From an uncultured Acinetobacter sp. (GTDB taxonomy: Bacteria; Pseudomonadota; Gammaproteobacteria; Pseudomonadales; Moraxellaceae), in NCBI GenBank assembly GCA_913777945.1, contig CAJYTY010000032.1, forward strand, positions 124,001-188,000: a stretch of 64,000 nucleotides of DNA, in the 5' to 3' direction. Below the pieces are notes generated by a model that was given only the letters and a program-made list of their open reading frames with translations, had not been told where the DNA came from and did not search any database. The translations under genes were made by a program, and so were the position numbers. Every line of letters starts with the position of its first letter. Position 1 is the stretch's first letter. This document shows, piece after piece, positions 38,722 to 45,551 of the stretch.

Positions 38722-39282
38722 ATGTCAGCAAATACTTTTCCAAGCCAAATCGAGCCATTTAAATGGGCTGAACAGGGCTATACATGGTCAGGAACACTGC
38801 CATTGTCTCGCTTTGCTCGTATTGCTCGAGAAGCTGTTGGTTCAATTGATGATCAATTGATCAACATAGACTGTAAGCTATCAATGGATGCCTATCATCG
38901 CATTGTATGGTTAGATGGACATATTGATACTAAAGTTCCAATGGAATGCCAACGTTGTTTGGGATCTGTTGAAATTGAATTAGTGTCAGAATTTCATTTA
39001 GCTTTAATTGATGATGAGTCACTGATAGAGCGATTGGATGAGGATGCTGATTTCATCGTTTTAGGTGAAAGTGAATCGTCGAAAAAAGGGAGTATTGATA
39101 CGCCTGCTTCGATTGATTTACTCGCATTACTAGAAGATGAATTGTTATTGTTGATGCCTTTGTCTCCCAAACATGATGTTTGTGAGCATAAACATCAACC
39201 TGTCGTTCAGGACGTTGTCGAAGAAAAGCGGGATAACCCGTTTGATGTTTTGGCAAGTTTGAAAGGCAAACTTAACTCATAA
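38722..39282 (+). CDS. yceD: YceD/DUF177 family protein, probable 23S rRNA accumulation factor
   Basis: A 186-residue protein of the YceD (DUF177) family, which in many bacteria is encoded directly before rpmF and has been tied to 23S rRNA accumulation. The hallmark zinc-like CxxC motif is in KVPMECQRCLGSVEIEL near residue 80, with a later acidic stretch and the conserved ELLLLMPLSPKHDVCE. No Shine-Dalgarno sequence precedes the ATG. The promoter position suggests a nearly leaderless message. It is co-transcribed with rpmF. Confidence 0.9.
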   Translation: MSANTFPSQIEPFKWAEQGYTWSGTLPLSRFARIAREAVGSIDDQLINIDCKLSMDAYHRIVWLDGHIDTKVPMECQRCLGSVEIELVSEFHLALIDDESLIERLDEDADFIVLGESESSKKGSIDTPASIDLLALLEDELLLLMPLSPKHDVCEHKHQPVVQDVVEEKRDNPFDVLASLKGKLNS

Positions 39283-39311
39283 CACAATTTGTGTTATCAT
39301 GTTGAGTTAAG
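39271..39311 (+). promoter_or_regulatory. Long stem-loop across the yceD stop, upstream of rpmF
   Basis: CTTAACTCA (39271-39279) pairs with TGAGTTAAG (39303-39311), and the inner AACACAA with TTGTGTT (39281-39295) around a single base, leaving a six-base bulge on the 3' side. About 17 base pairs form in total. The structure includes the last codons and stop of yceD and ends 49 bases before the rpmF start. Confidence 0.55.
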
Positions 39312-39360
39312 ACAACTGAATTTGTTCTGATCCATTTTTCGATCTTTGTAAGGAGCCATC

Positions 39361-39546
39361 ATGGCCGTTCAGCAAAACCGTAAAAGTCGCTCTCGCCGTG
39401 ACATGCGCCGTTCACATGACGCTTTAACCGAGAATGCATTATCTGTAGACCAAACTACTGGTGAAACTCATCGTCGTCACCACGTGACTAAAGACGGTAT
39501 TTACCGTGGTCGTCAATTATTCGCTAAAGCAGCTGATGCTGAATAA
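39361..39546 (+). CDS. rpmF: 50S ribosomal protein L32
   Basis: The 61-residue basic protein starts [20 protein letters not shown], the L32 signature, and ends in [10 protein letters not shown]32 is in the 50S subunit near the peptidyl transferase and E-site region. No zinc-binding cysteine pairs are present, so this is the zinc-free (C-minus) form seen in proteobacteria. A strong AAGGAG precedes the ATG. It lies after yceD and before the fab genes, as in E. coli, but plsX and fabH are not between rpmF and fabD. Confidence 0.97.
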   Translation: MAVQQNRKSRSRRDMRRSHDALTENALSVDQTTGETHRRHHVTKDGIYRGRQLFAKAADAE

Positions 39547-39590
39547 TTGAGTTATATGCATTAAGCGTTAGCTTAAAGTATAAAAAAAAT

Positions 39591-39612
39591 GGGAGCGAAA
39601 GCTCCCTTTTTT
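39591..39612 (+). terminator. Terminator of yceD-rpmF
   Basis: GGGAGC-GAAA-GCTCCC with a stable GAAA tetraloop is followed by TTTTTT. A weaker hairpin (TTAAGC/GCTTAA, 39561-39576) precedes it. Confidence 0.92.
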
Positions 39613-39743
39613 GTTGTTTTTCGCAATTAAAAAACGATTTAATCAATGGTAAATTGCCGCATCGGAAAAAAGTCTGTTGTCATTCTCATGTAGAATCATG
39701 AGTGTTGATAAAACTGGCGATAGACCATTTTAAGGATTTTTAT

Positions 39744-40736
39744 ATGTCGACTAAGCGACTTGAGCAGGCTGCTCAAGCAACAAAAACAGCATTTGTTTTT
39801 CCTGGTCAGGGTTCACAAAAAGTAGGGATGCTGGCTGAGCTTGCAGAGCAGTTTAGTGTCGTTCGAGATACCTTTGCAGAAGCATCAGCAGCACTTGGTT
39901 TTGATCTTTGGCAGATTGCACAAAGTGGTGAGGGTTTAGATCAAACTGAAAATACTCAGCCAGTTTTGCTAACAGCAAGTATTGCCTTATGGCGTGTATG
40001 GTTAGAGTTAGGTGGTATAGCACCGAAATACTTGGCTGGACATTCTTTGGGAGAATATAGTGCGCTTGTTGCAGCAGAGGCAATGACTCTAGCTGACGCG
40101 GTTAAATTAGTCCATTTACGCGGAAAATTGATGCAGAGTGCTGTTCCTCAAGGTACAGGCGCAATGGCGGCAATTCTTGGTTTAGCCGATGAGAAAGTGA
40201 TCGAGCTTTGCCAAAAAGTGAATGCAACTGCGGCTGGTCAAGGTTCGGTTGAAGCGGCGAATTATAATGCGCAAGGTCAGGTGGTGATTGCAGGCAGTAC
40301 AGCTTTGGTTCAGCAAGTCATGGCTGAAGCAAAAGAGCAATCTGGTAAAGCGATTGCATTGCCTGTTTCTGTTCCGTCACATTGTACCTTGATGAAACCA
40401 GCAGCAGAAAAGTTTGCTGAAGCTTTGGAACAAACTGCCATTGAGCTACCACACCTTCCTGTAATACAAAATGTCAACGCGGAAATCGCGACAGATGTTG
40501 CTCAATTACGTCAGGCATTAACGGCTCAGTTATATCAGTCAGTTCAATGGACACGTACCATGCAATATCTTCAAGATGAAGGTGTGCAGTATGTGGTTGA
40601 ATGTGGACCAGGTACAGTACTCAGCAATCTTGCCAAGCGATTACCCAACATAGAAAAAGCATTTGCGATTGATAGCAAAGCACGTATGGAAGATGCCCTA
40701 AACGCAGTGTTAGTGGCAGAAGGAAAAATTGCATGA
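39744..40736 (+). CDS. fabD: Malonyl-CoA:ACP transacylase
   Basis: FabD transfers malonyl groups from CoA to ACP to feed fatty-acid elongation. The 330-residue protein has the motifs FVFPGQGSQKVGM, QPVLLTASIALWRVW, the active-site GHSLGEYSALVAA, and the second catalytic region SVPSHCTLM (His). The ATG at 39744 follows AAGGA; longer in-frame starts are rejected. It opens the fabD-fabG-acpP cluster and overlaps fabG by four bases. Confidence 0.97.
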   Translation: MSTKRLEQAAQATKTAFVFPGQGSQKVGMLAELAEQFSVVRDTFAEASAALGFDLWQIAQSGEGLDQTENTQPVLLTASIALWRVWLELGGIAPKYLAGHSLGEYSALVAAEAMTLADAVKLVHLRGKLMQSAVPQGTGAMAAILGLADEKVIELCQKVNATAAGQGSVEAANYNAQGQVVIAGSTALVQQVMAEAKEQSGKAIALPVSVPSHCTLMKPAAEKFAEALEQTAIELPHLPVIQNVNAEIATDVAQLRQALTAQLYQSVQWTRTMQYLQDEGVQYVVECGPGTVLSNLAKRLPNIEKAFAIDSKARMEDALNAVLVAEGKIA

Positions 40737-41467
40737 CACAACAACGAAAAGTTGCGTTAGTGACAGGAGCAAGCCGTGGTATTGGCGCAGCAATTGCACA
40801 GCAACTCATTCAAGACGGTTATTTTGTGGTAGGTACCGCAACTTCTGAATCAGGTGCGCAAAAACTGACAGAAAGCTTTGCTGAACATGGAGCAGGTGCT
40901 GTACTCGATGTTCGTGATGGTGCAGCGATTGATGCGCTTGTATCAGATATTGAACAAAAATATGGTTCAGTACTGATCTTGGTGAACAATGCAGGCATTA
41001 CCAAAGATAACTTGTTGCTTCGTATGTCGGAAGATGATTGGGACGATATTCTCAATATACATCTGAAAGCCGTATACCGCTTGTCTAAGCGCGTATTGAA
41101 AGGTATGACCAAAGCACGTTTTGGCCGCATTATTAACATTAGTTCAGTGGTTGCACATTTTGCGAATCCTGGACAAGCGAACTACTCAGCAGCAAAAGCA
41201 GGGATTGAAGCATTCAGTCGTAGCTTAGCCAAAGAGATGGGGAGCCGTCAGATTACAGTGAACAGTGTTGCACCTGGTTTCATTGCCACTGAAATGACTG
41301 ATCAGTTAAGCGAAGATATTCGTAAAAAAATGACTGATCAAGTAGCTTTAAGTCGTCTAGGTGAACCTCAAGATATTGCTAATGCAGTGAGTTTCCTGGC
41401 TAGCGATAAGGCTAGTTACATTACTGGTACAGTTTTACACGTAAATGGTGGTCTATACATGGCCTAA
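40733..41467 (+). CDS. fabG: 3-oxoacyl-[ACP] reductase
   Basis: FabG reduces beta-ketoacyl-ACP with NADPH in each elongation cycle. Motifs: VTGASRGIGAAIA (cofactor loop), NNAGITKDNLL, the catalytic Ser in INISSVVAHFANPGQANYSAAKAGI (Tyr and Lys in YSAAK) and TVNSVAPGFIATEMT. At 244 residues it is of normal size. It is coupled to fabD through a four-base overlap. An 86-base gap separates it from acpP. Confidence 0.97.
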   Translation: MTQQRKVALVTGASRGIGAAIAQQLIQDGYFVVGTATSESGAQKLTESFAEHGAGAVLDVRDGAAIDALVSDIEQKYGSVLILVNNAGITKDNLLLRMSEDDWDDILNIHLKAVYRLSKRVLKGMTKARFGRIINISSVVAHFANPGQANYSAAKAGIEAFSRSLAKEMGSRQITVNSVAPGFIATEMTDQLSEDIRKKMTDQVALSRLGEPQDIANAVSFLASDKASYITGTVLHVNGGLYMA

Positions 41468-41553
41468 CTGGCGATGTATAAACTTTTAAAAGTTTTTATA
41501 TTCAATTAAACTAGTGGCAAATTAAAACGCCACAAGCAATGAGGAGAATTCCT

Positions 41554-41790
41554 GTGAGCGATATCGAACAACGCATCAAACAAGCTGTAGCTGAACAATT
41601 AGGTATGCGTGCTGAAGAGATTAAAAACGAAGCATCTTTCATGGATGACTTAGGTGCTGACTCTTTAGATTTGGTTGAACTTGTAATGTCTTTCGAAAAT
41701 GATTTTGACATCACGATTCCAGACGAAGATTCTAATGAAATCACGACTGTTCAATCTGCAATTGATTATGTAACCAAAAAACTTGGTTAA
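41554..41790 (+). CDS. acpP: Acyl carrier protein AcpP (array member 1)
   Basis: This is the main acyl carrier protein, 78 residues, the usual size. The phosphopantetheine attachment Ser37 is in [13 protein letters not shown], and the acidic recognition helix II follows. A GTG at 41554 with GAGGAGAA upstream is preferred over an ATG at 41539 that lies inside the ribosome-binding site. Its place right after fabG is the conserved one. It has its own terminator and is followed by three more ACP-like genes. Confidence 0.97.
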   Translation: MSDIEQRIKQAVAEQLGMRAEEIKNEASFMDDLGADSLDLVELVMSFENDFDITIPDEDSNEITTVQSAIDYVTKKLG

Positions 41791-41806
41791 TCATTTTGCA
41801 TGATTG

Positions 41807-41830
41807 AAAAGCCACCGCAAGGTGGCTTTT
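41807..41830 (+). terminator. Terminator of acpP
   Basis: AAAAGCCACC-GCAA-GGTGGCTTTT gives a ten-base-pair stem with a GCAA loop and T-tract. Confidence 0.92.
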
Positions 41831-41860
41831 TTATATGTTTAATTTTAATTGAGTGGATTT

Positions 41861-41975
41861 ATACATATTTTTACAAGAAAAAATAAACTCTGAATATGAA
41901 ATGATTATATTTAAGTGTATAAAATCTATGCTATTTAAAATAATTTATTAAATCATAACAATAAAAGGAAATATT
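41861..41975 (+). repeat. 115-nt upstream block A of the ACP array
   Basis: These bases end right before the ATG of ACP 2 and match 42632-42746, before ACP 4, without gaps: I count 100 of 115 identical positions by hand. The block includes a possible -10 box TATAAA at 41918-41923 and the AAAGGAA ribosome-binding site. Its first 19 bases (TATACAT...ACAAGA, 41860-41878) also recur at 43088-43106 with 18 matches. Confidence 0.8.
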
Positions 41976-42218
41976 ATGAGTATCGAAATGCGAGTTAAGC
42001 AAATTATTGTTGAACAACTCGGTGTAGACGAGGGAGAGGTAGTAGCTAATGCATCGTTTGTAGATGATTTAGGTGCTGATTCTTTGGATGTAGTTGAACT
42101 CATTATGGCTTTTGAAGAAGAATTTGGAATTGAAATTCCAGATGAAGATGCAGAGAAACTTCTTACAGTGCGTGATGCTATTAATTATATTGAGATGAAT
42201 GTAGGAGGCGATACGTAA
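41976..42218 (+). CDS. Acyl carrier protein paralogue (array member 2)
   Basis: An 80-residue ACP with all standard elements: helix I, Ser36 in [13 protein letters not shown], acidic helix II ([17 protein letters not shown]), and the C-terminal VRDAINYI. It resembles AcpP but has a longer tail (NVGGDT). Everything needed for modification by a phosphopantetheinyl transferase seems present, so it should be a working carrier. It is likely to be transcribed from its own upstream block after the acpP terminator. Which acyl groups it carries cannot be told. Confidence 0.9.
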   Translation: MSIEMRVKQIIVEQLGVDEGEVVANASFVDDLGADSLDVVELIMAFEEEFGIEIPDEDAEKLLTVRDAINYIEMNVGGDT

Positions 42219-42320
42219 ATTCCATCATACTTTTAGTTTATCGAAAGATGATATTTCATGAATTGATAATTACAGAGACTAATATAGTTATATTAAAAAT
42301 TAAAATATAAGGAAAACCCT

Positions 42321-42560
42321 ATGAATTCTGAAAAAACAATAGAAGAGCGTCTTAAGTCAGTAATTGAGGAGAAGTTTGGTCTTGGTGTAGAGATGAAACC
42401 TAGCACTCGTTTTGTTGAAGATTTGCATTTTGATAGTCAAGATACCTTAGATCTTAGTATGGCGCTTGAAGAGGAATTTGGTTTTGAAGTACAAGATGAA
42501 GAAATGGAAAAAATAGATACATTTCAATCACTGGTTGATTATGTCACTAATAAAGGTTAA
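42321..42560 (+). CDS. Divergent acyl carrier protein (array member 3) with DSQ motif
   Basis: A 79-residue ACP-like protein. The attachment motif reads LHFDSQDTLDLSM instead of LGADSLDxVELxM: Ser39 is kept, but the strongly conserved Gly-Ala before Asp and the Leu after Ser are replaced. The acidic helix ALEEEFGFEVQDEEMEK and the C-terminal QSLVDYVTNK are recognisable. It may be carried by a different modifying enzyme or be losing function. Its 3' flank (TCATTTACATGATTGAAAAG) is homologous to the flank of acpP, with a decayed terminator. AAGGAAAA precedes the ATG. Confidence 0.82.
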   Translation: MNSEKTIEERLKSVIEEKFGLGVEMKPSTRFVEDLHFDSQDTLDLSMALEEEFGFEVQDEEMEKIDTFQSLVDYVTNKG

Positions 42561-42631
42561 TCATTTACATGATTGAAAAGTCATCTGAAGTTAGTTTTTT
42601 ATATGTAGAACTTCTTGATTTGAATAGCTAT

Positions 42632-42746
42632 ATAAATATTTTTACAAGAAAAAATAAACTATAAATATGCAAATAATTTATTTGAGTGTATAAAGTTTAT
42701 GCTATTTAAAATAATTTATTAAACCATAACAACAAAAGGGAATTTT
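42632..42746 (+). repeat. 115-nt upstream block B of the ACP array
   Basis: This is the second copy of the block described at 41861-41975, with about 87% identity and no indels. It ends directly before the ATG of ACP 4 and includes the ribosome-binding site AAAGGGAA. Confidence 0.8.
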
Positions 42747-42989
42747 ATGAATATAGCAAACCGTATTAAAGAGATCATTATTGAGCAACTTCGTGTAAAT
42801 GAAGAAGATGTTTTACCAAATGCATCCTTTACAGATGATTTAGGCGCTGATTCATTGGCTGTAGTTGAACTTATTATGGCTTTGGAAGGAGAGTTTGGTA
42901 TTCAAATTCCTTACGAAGAGGCTGAGAAAATTGTTACCGTTCAATCTGCAATTGATTATATGACCAATATTGTGGGAGAAAATGCTTAA
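42747..42989 (+). CDS. Acyl carrier protein paralogue (array member 4)
   Basis: An 80-residue ACP, gap-free and about 61% identical to member 2 (49 of 80 by my hand count). Ser36 is in [13 protein letters not shown]; the Asp after DSL that most ACPs keep is Ala, and IPDE is IPYE. The C-terminal QSAIDYM is closer to AcpP than to member 2. It has its own terminator. It is probably a functional carrier for an unknown acyl chain. Confidence 0.88.
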   Translation: MNIANRIKEIIIEQLRVNEEDVLPNASFTDDLGADSLAVVELIMALEGEFGIQIPYEEAEKIVTVQSAIDYMTNIVGENA

Positions 42990-43014
42990 ATTGCTTCAAG
43001 TTTTGAACGAATTG

Positions 43015-43038
43015 AAAGCCGCCGTAAGGTGGCTTTTT
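43015..43038 (+). terminator. Terminator of the fourth ACP gene
   Basis: AAAGCCGCC-GTAA-GGTGGCTTT pairs with one G-T wobble and is followed by TT. It is related in sequence to the acpP terminator at 41807. Confidence 0.85.
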
Positions 43039-43205
43039 ATATTTAAAAAATATATAAATGTGAAACCTTAAAATTAGTTTTATTGCATATACATATATTT
43101 ACAAGACCTCGTTAAATTGAAACTCGCATGCTTTATTTTTTCGGTATAACTAATTGTAAGTCTGTTTTGACTATGCTTAATCAATAATTACAGAGGAAAT
43201 AAAAA

Positions 43206-43679
43206 ATGGGTCTTTTTGATTTTGTTAAAGGCATTGGTAAAAAAAATACAGCACCAGCAGAACCTCAGCCTGCTCCAGCCACGCCTGTTGAGCCTTCAGC
43301 TCAAGAGATTGCCAATAAATTATTAGGTTTGATTAAAAGTTTAGGTCTTGGTGTTGAAGGTTTATCAGTAACCTACAATGGAAATACCGATACAGCCATC
43401 ATTAAAGGGCAAGTCAAAAGCCAAGCAGATAAAGAAAAGATCGTTCTTGCCGTTGGTAATATTGATCACGTTGCTCAGGTCGATGATCAGATGACGGTTG
43501 AGGTACCCGAACCAGAAAGTAAATTCTATACCGTAAAATCAGGTGATAATTTATCTAAGATTTCTAAAGAGTATTATGGCGATCCAAATCAATACAATAA
43601 AATTTTTGAAGCGAATAGACCATTACTCAAAAATGCGGATGATATTTTTCCTGGACAAGTTTTACGTATCCCTGAATAA
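43206..43679 (+). CDS. kbp: BON-LysM domain protein, Kbp/YgaU-like
   Basis: A 157-residue protein with an N-terminal MGLFDFVKGIGKK, a BON domain (about residues 35-100), and a C-terminal LysM domain (YTVKSGDNLSKISKEYYGDPNQYNKI). This order and length match E. coli Kbp (YgaU), a cytoplasmic K+-binding protein. No signal peptide is seen. A Pro/Ala-rich linker (PAEPQPAPATPVEP) stands near the N-terminus. GAGGAAAT precedes the ATG. The upstream region shares a short block with the ACP array. Confidence 0.88.
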   Translation: MGLFDFVKGIGKKNTAPAEPQPAPATPVEPSAQEIANKLLGLIKSLGLGVEGLSVTYNGNTDTAIIKGQVKSQADKEKIVLAVGNIDHVAQVDDQMTVEVPEPESKFYTVKSGDNLSKISKEYYGDPNQYNKIFEANRPLLKNADDIFPGQVLRIPE

Positions 43680-43697
43680 ATTGTAATGTGACAGAAG

Positions 43698-43720
43698 AGG
43701 CGCGTATTGCGCCTTTTTTA
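43698..43720 (+). terminator. Terminator of kbp
   Basis: AGGCGC and GCGCCT form a stem around GTATT, followed by TTTTTT. Confidence 0.85.
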
Positions 43721-43774
43721 TTTCAAAATAAAAGATAAAATCTATAAAATTGAAATTACCAAAACATTAAAAAA

Positions 43775-44323
43775 ATGAATTCATTTACTTATGCTTTATG
43801 TCAAAAGCCCGTATTAAGTGTGGCCATGTGGATGACAGGTCTTTGTGCATTTCCTCCATTATTTTCAAATCTGCCGATTGATTTAACTCATACAGGCGCA
43901 TTAGCAACTACTGAATTTACGGTAAATGTATCAAAGTCTTATCACTTAAGCCTAACTGTTGAATTTGAATCAGCACAAAAGCGAGTTGATGATCTTGTTG
44001 TTGGAAATACTTTTAACCAATATTGTGATGGGACTATAAAATATAACAACATTCCTGTAGAGAAGAGAAAAGAATTAGGTCAACCAATAACCTTACAAGT
44101 TCTTGTAAGAAAATCAAAAAATCATGAAATTGTTTTTAATCAGCAATTTCAGTCTTTATGCTCAACAGGACATGATGGTAAAAATAAAAGTTACAGAAGT
44201 ATTGGCTGGATTCCTTTATCTCAAGATCTTTATGTGATTGAAGTTGTTAATTTACAACCACATAATCAATTAAAAAATGTCAAAACAACTTTAAGCTTAA
44301 ATGCAAGTAATGGTGGTAAATGA
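43775..44323 (+). CDS. Uncharacterised exported or membrane-anchored protein
   Basis: A 182-residue protein with a hydrophobic N-terminal stretch (about residues 13-32, SVAMWMTGLCAFPPLFS) that could be a signal peptide or anchor. The remainder looks like a beta-sandwich: alternating strands such as TTEFTVNVSKSYHLSLTVEF and an N-terminal THTGALATTEF. This recalls the DUF5625 proteins common in Acinetobacter, but I cannot confirm that. Two cysteines (near 90 and 129) could pair in the periplasm. No function is known to me. No clear ribosome-binding site precedes the ATG. Confidence 0.6.
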   Translation: MNSFTYALCQKPVLSVAMWMTGLCAFPPLFSNLPIDLTHTGALATTEFTVNVSKSYHLSLTVEFESAQKRVDDLVVGNTFNQYCDGTIKYNNIPVEKRKELGQPITLQVLVRKSKNHEIVFNQQFQSLCSTGHDGKNKSYRSIGWIPLSQDLYVIEVVNLQPHNQLKNVKTTLSLNASNGGK

Positions 44324-44325
44324 TT

Positions 44326-44880
44326 TTAAGATAATAATTGTTTAGGAAGTTTATCCATTAATTGTAAAAAAGGTTTTGGGCTTTGTAATGCTCTAGATAG
44401 GATTAAAGATCCTTGAATACGTATCACAGTATCTTGTGCTCGCTCGAAAGCTTGTTCTTCTGATATTCCCGCATCTTGTAAAACGACAGAGATACTTTCA
44501 ATCAGTCTTGTAAATACGGGTTGAATTTGAGGCAAAAAGGTTTGGTGCGCTTCACTTAAGGTTAAAACTGCTAAAATACATGCTACATGGCCATTTTCAT
44601 AAACTTGTTTTAATGAATAGGTCAGAGCTTCTAAACGTTCAATAGGTGATGCGTTACTTTGTAGGTGAATAAAAATATGATCTTCGCGCCATTGTTCTAA
44701 ATAGCTCAAAACATCTTGTGCCATTTGTTGTTTTCCATTTGGAAAGTGATGATACAAACTGGCTTTACCTAAACCTGTCCGTTCAGAAATTTTGGATAAA
44801 GAAGTGCCTTCATAACCATATTCTCTGAAAATACTTAATAAAGATCGAATTAAAGTCGGTTTATCCATAAAATTACTCAT
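44326..44880 (-). CDS. TetR-family transcriptional repressor
   Basis: A 184-residue TetR-type regulator. The helix-turn-helix is in EYGYEGTSLSKISERTGLGKASLYHHFPNGKQQM, with a C-terminal helical ligand domain of the kind linked to GST/oxidoreductase neighbours. The start at 44880 (MSNFMDKPT) is preferred because a longer start at 44913 would lie inside the operator. It is divergent from the GST-SDR pair and probably represses both directions. The inducer is unknown, likely an electrophile given the GST. Confidence 0.85.
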   Translation of the reverse strand: MSNFMDKPTLIRSLLSIFREYGYEGTSLSKISERTGLGKASLYHHFPNGKQQMAQDVLSYLEQWREDHIFIHLQSNASPIERLEALTYSLKQVYENGHVACILAVLTLSEAHQTFLPQIQPVFTRLIESISVVLQDAGISEEQAFERAQDTVIRIQGSLILSRALQSPKPFLQLMDKLPKQLLS

Positions 44881-44893
44881 ACCACTTGATTTT

Positions 44894-44911
44894 GTACCGA
44901 TCGTTCGGTAC
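44894..44911. promoter_or_regulatory. Operator of the TetR/GST divergent region
   Basis: GTACCGA-TCGT-TCGGTAC is an 18-base inverted repeat with seven-base arms, midway between the tetR start (44880) and the GST start (44939). Its shape and place fit binding by the adjacent TetR repressor. Confidence 0.7.
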
Positions 44912-44938
44912 ATTAAAATTATATAACCACAAAAGAAG

Positions 44939-45541
44939 ATGACAATGAAACTTTATAATACTGTAATCTCAGGAAATTGTTACAAAATCAGATTATTACT
45001 TTCATTTCTGAATTTAGACTATGAAAAAGTCTCTATAAGTTTAGCTGACCAAGAGCAAAAGACAGAACATTTTCTAAAACTGAATCCTTTAGGGCAGATT
45101 CCTGTGCTAGAAGATCAGGGGAGGTATATCCATGATTCTCAAGCAATCTTGTGCTATCTCGCTAGAACATATGATGCTCATCAGCTTTGGTTTCCTCAAG
45201 AAACAATTGCAATGACGCATGTTTTAGAGTGGTTATTTTTTGCCAATCAAAGAATTGCTTCTACTTTATCGGCAGCACGGGCATTTCATCTGATTAAAAA
45301 ACCAAATATTGATATCGAAAATGCGACTGCAATGTCACATGCATCATTAGCAGTTGTAAATCAACATTTGAAAACAAGAAATTGGTTGGTTGGTGAATCA
45401 GCCACGATTGCAGATATTGCTTGTTATCCTTACATCGCTTTAGCGCATCAAGGAAAAATAGAATTAGACCCATATCCATATGTTCAGGCTTGGTTAACAC
45501 GTTTTCAACAATTGCCTCGTTTTATTGAATTAGATGAATAA
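44939..45541 (+). CDS. Glutathione S-transferase
   Basis: A 200-residue GST. The thioredoxin-like N-terminal domain reads KLYNTVISGNCYKIRLLLSF with LGQIPVLED and DSQAILCYLA (glutathione contacts), followed by an all-helical C-terminal domain with the N-capping motif ATIADIACYPYI. It would conjugate glutathione to an electrophile or act in detoxification. It is next to a divergent TetR gene and upstream of an SDR, from which it is separated by ten bases. AAGAAG precedes the ATG. Confidence 0.88.
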   Translation: MTMKLYNTVISGNCYKIRLLLSFLNLDYEKVSISLADQEQKTEHFLKLNPLGQIPVLEDQGRYIHDSQAILCYLARTYDAHQLWFPQETIAMTHVLEWLFFANQRIASTLSAARAFHLIKKPNIDIENATAMSHASLAVVNQHLKTRNWLVGESATIADIACYPYIALAHQGKIELDPYPYVQAWLTRFQQLPRFIELDE

Positions 45542-45551
45542 TAGGTTAGGC

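Noticed and set aside
44881..44913. Longer start for the TetR gene at 44913.
   Set aside because: The ATG lies inside the inverted repeat that is best explained as the operator.
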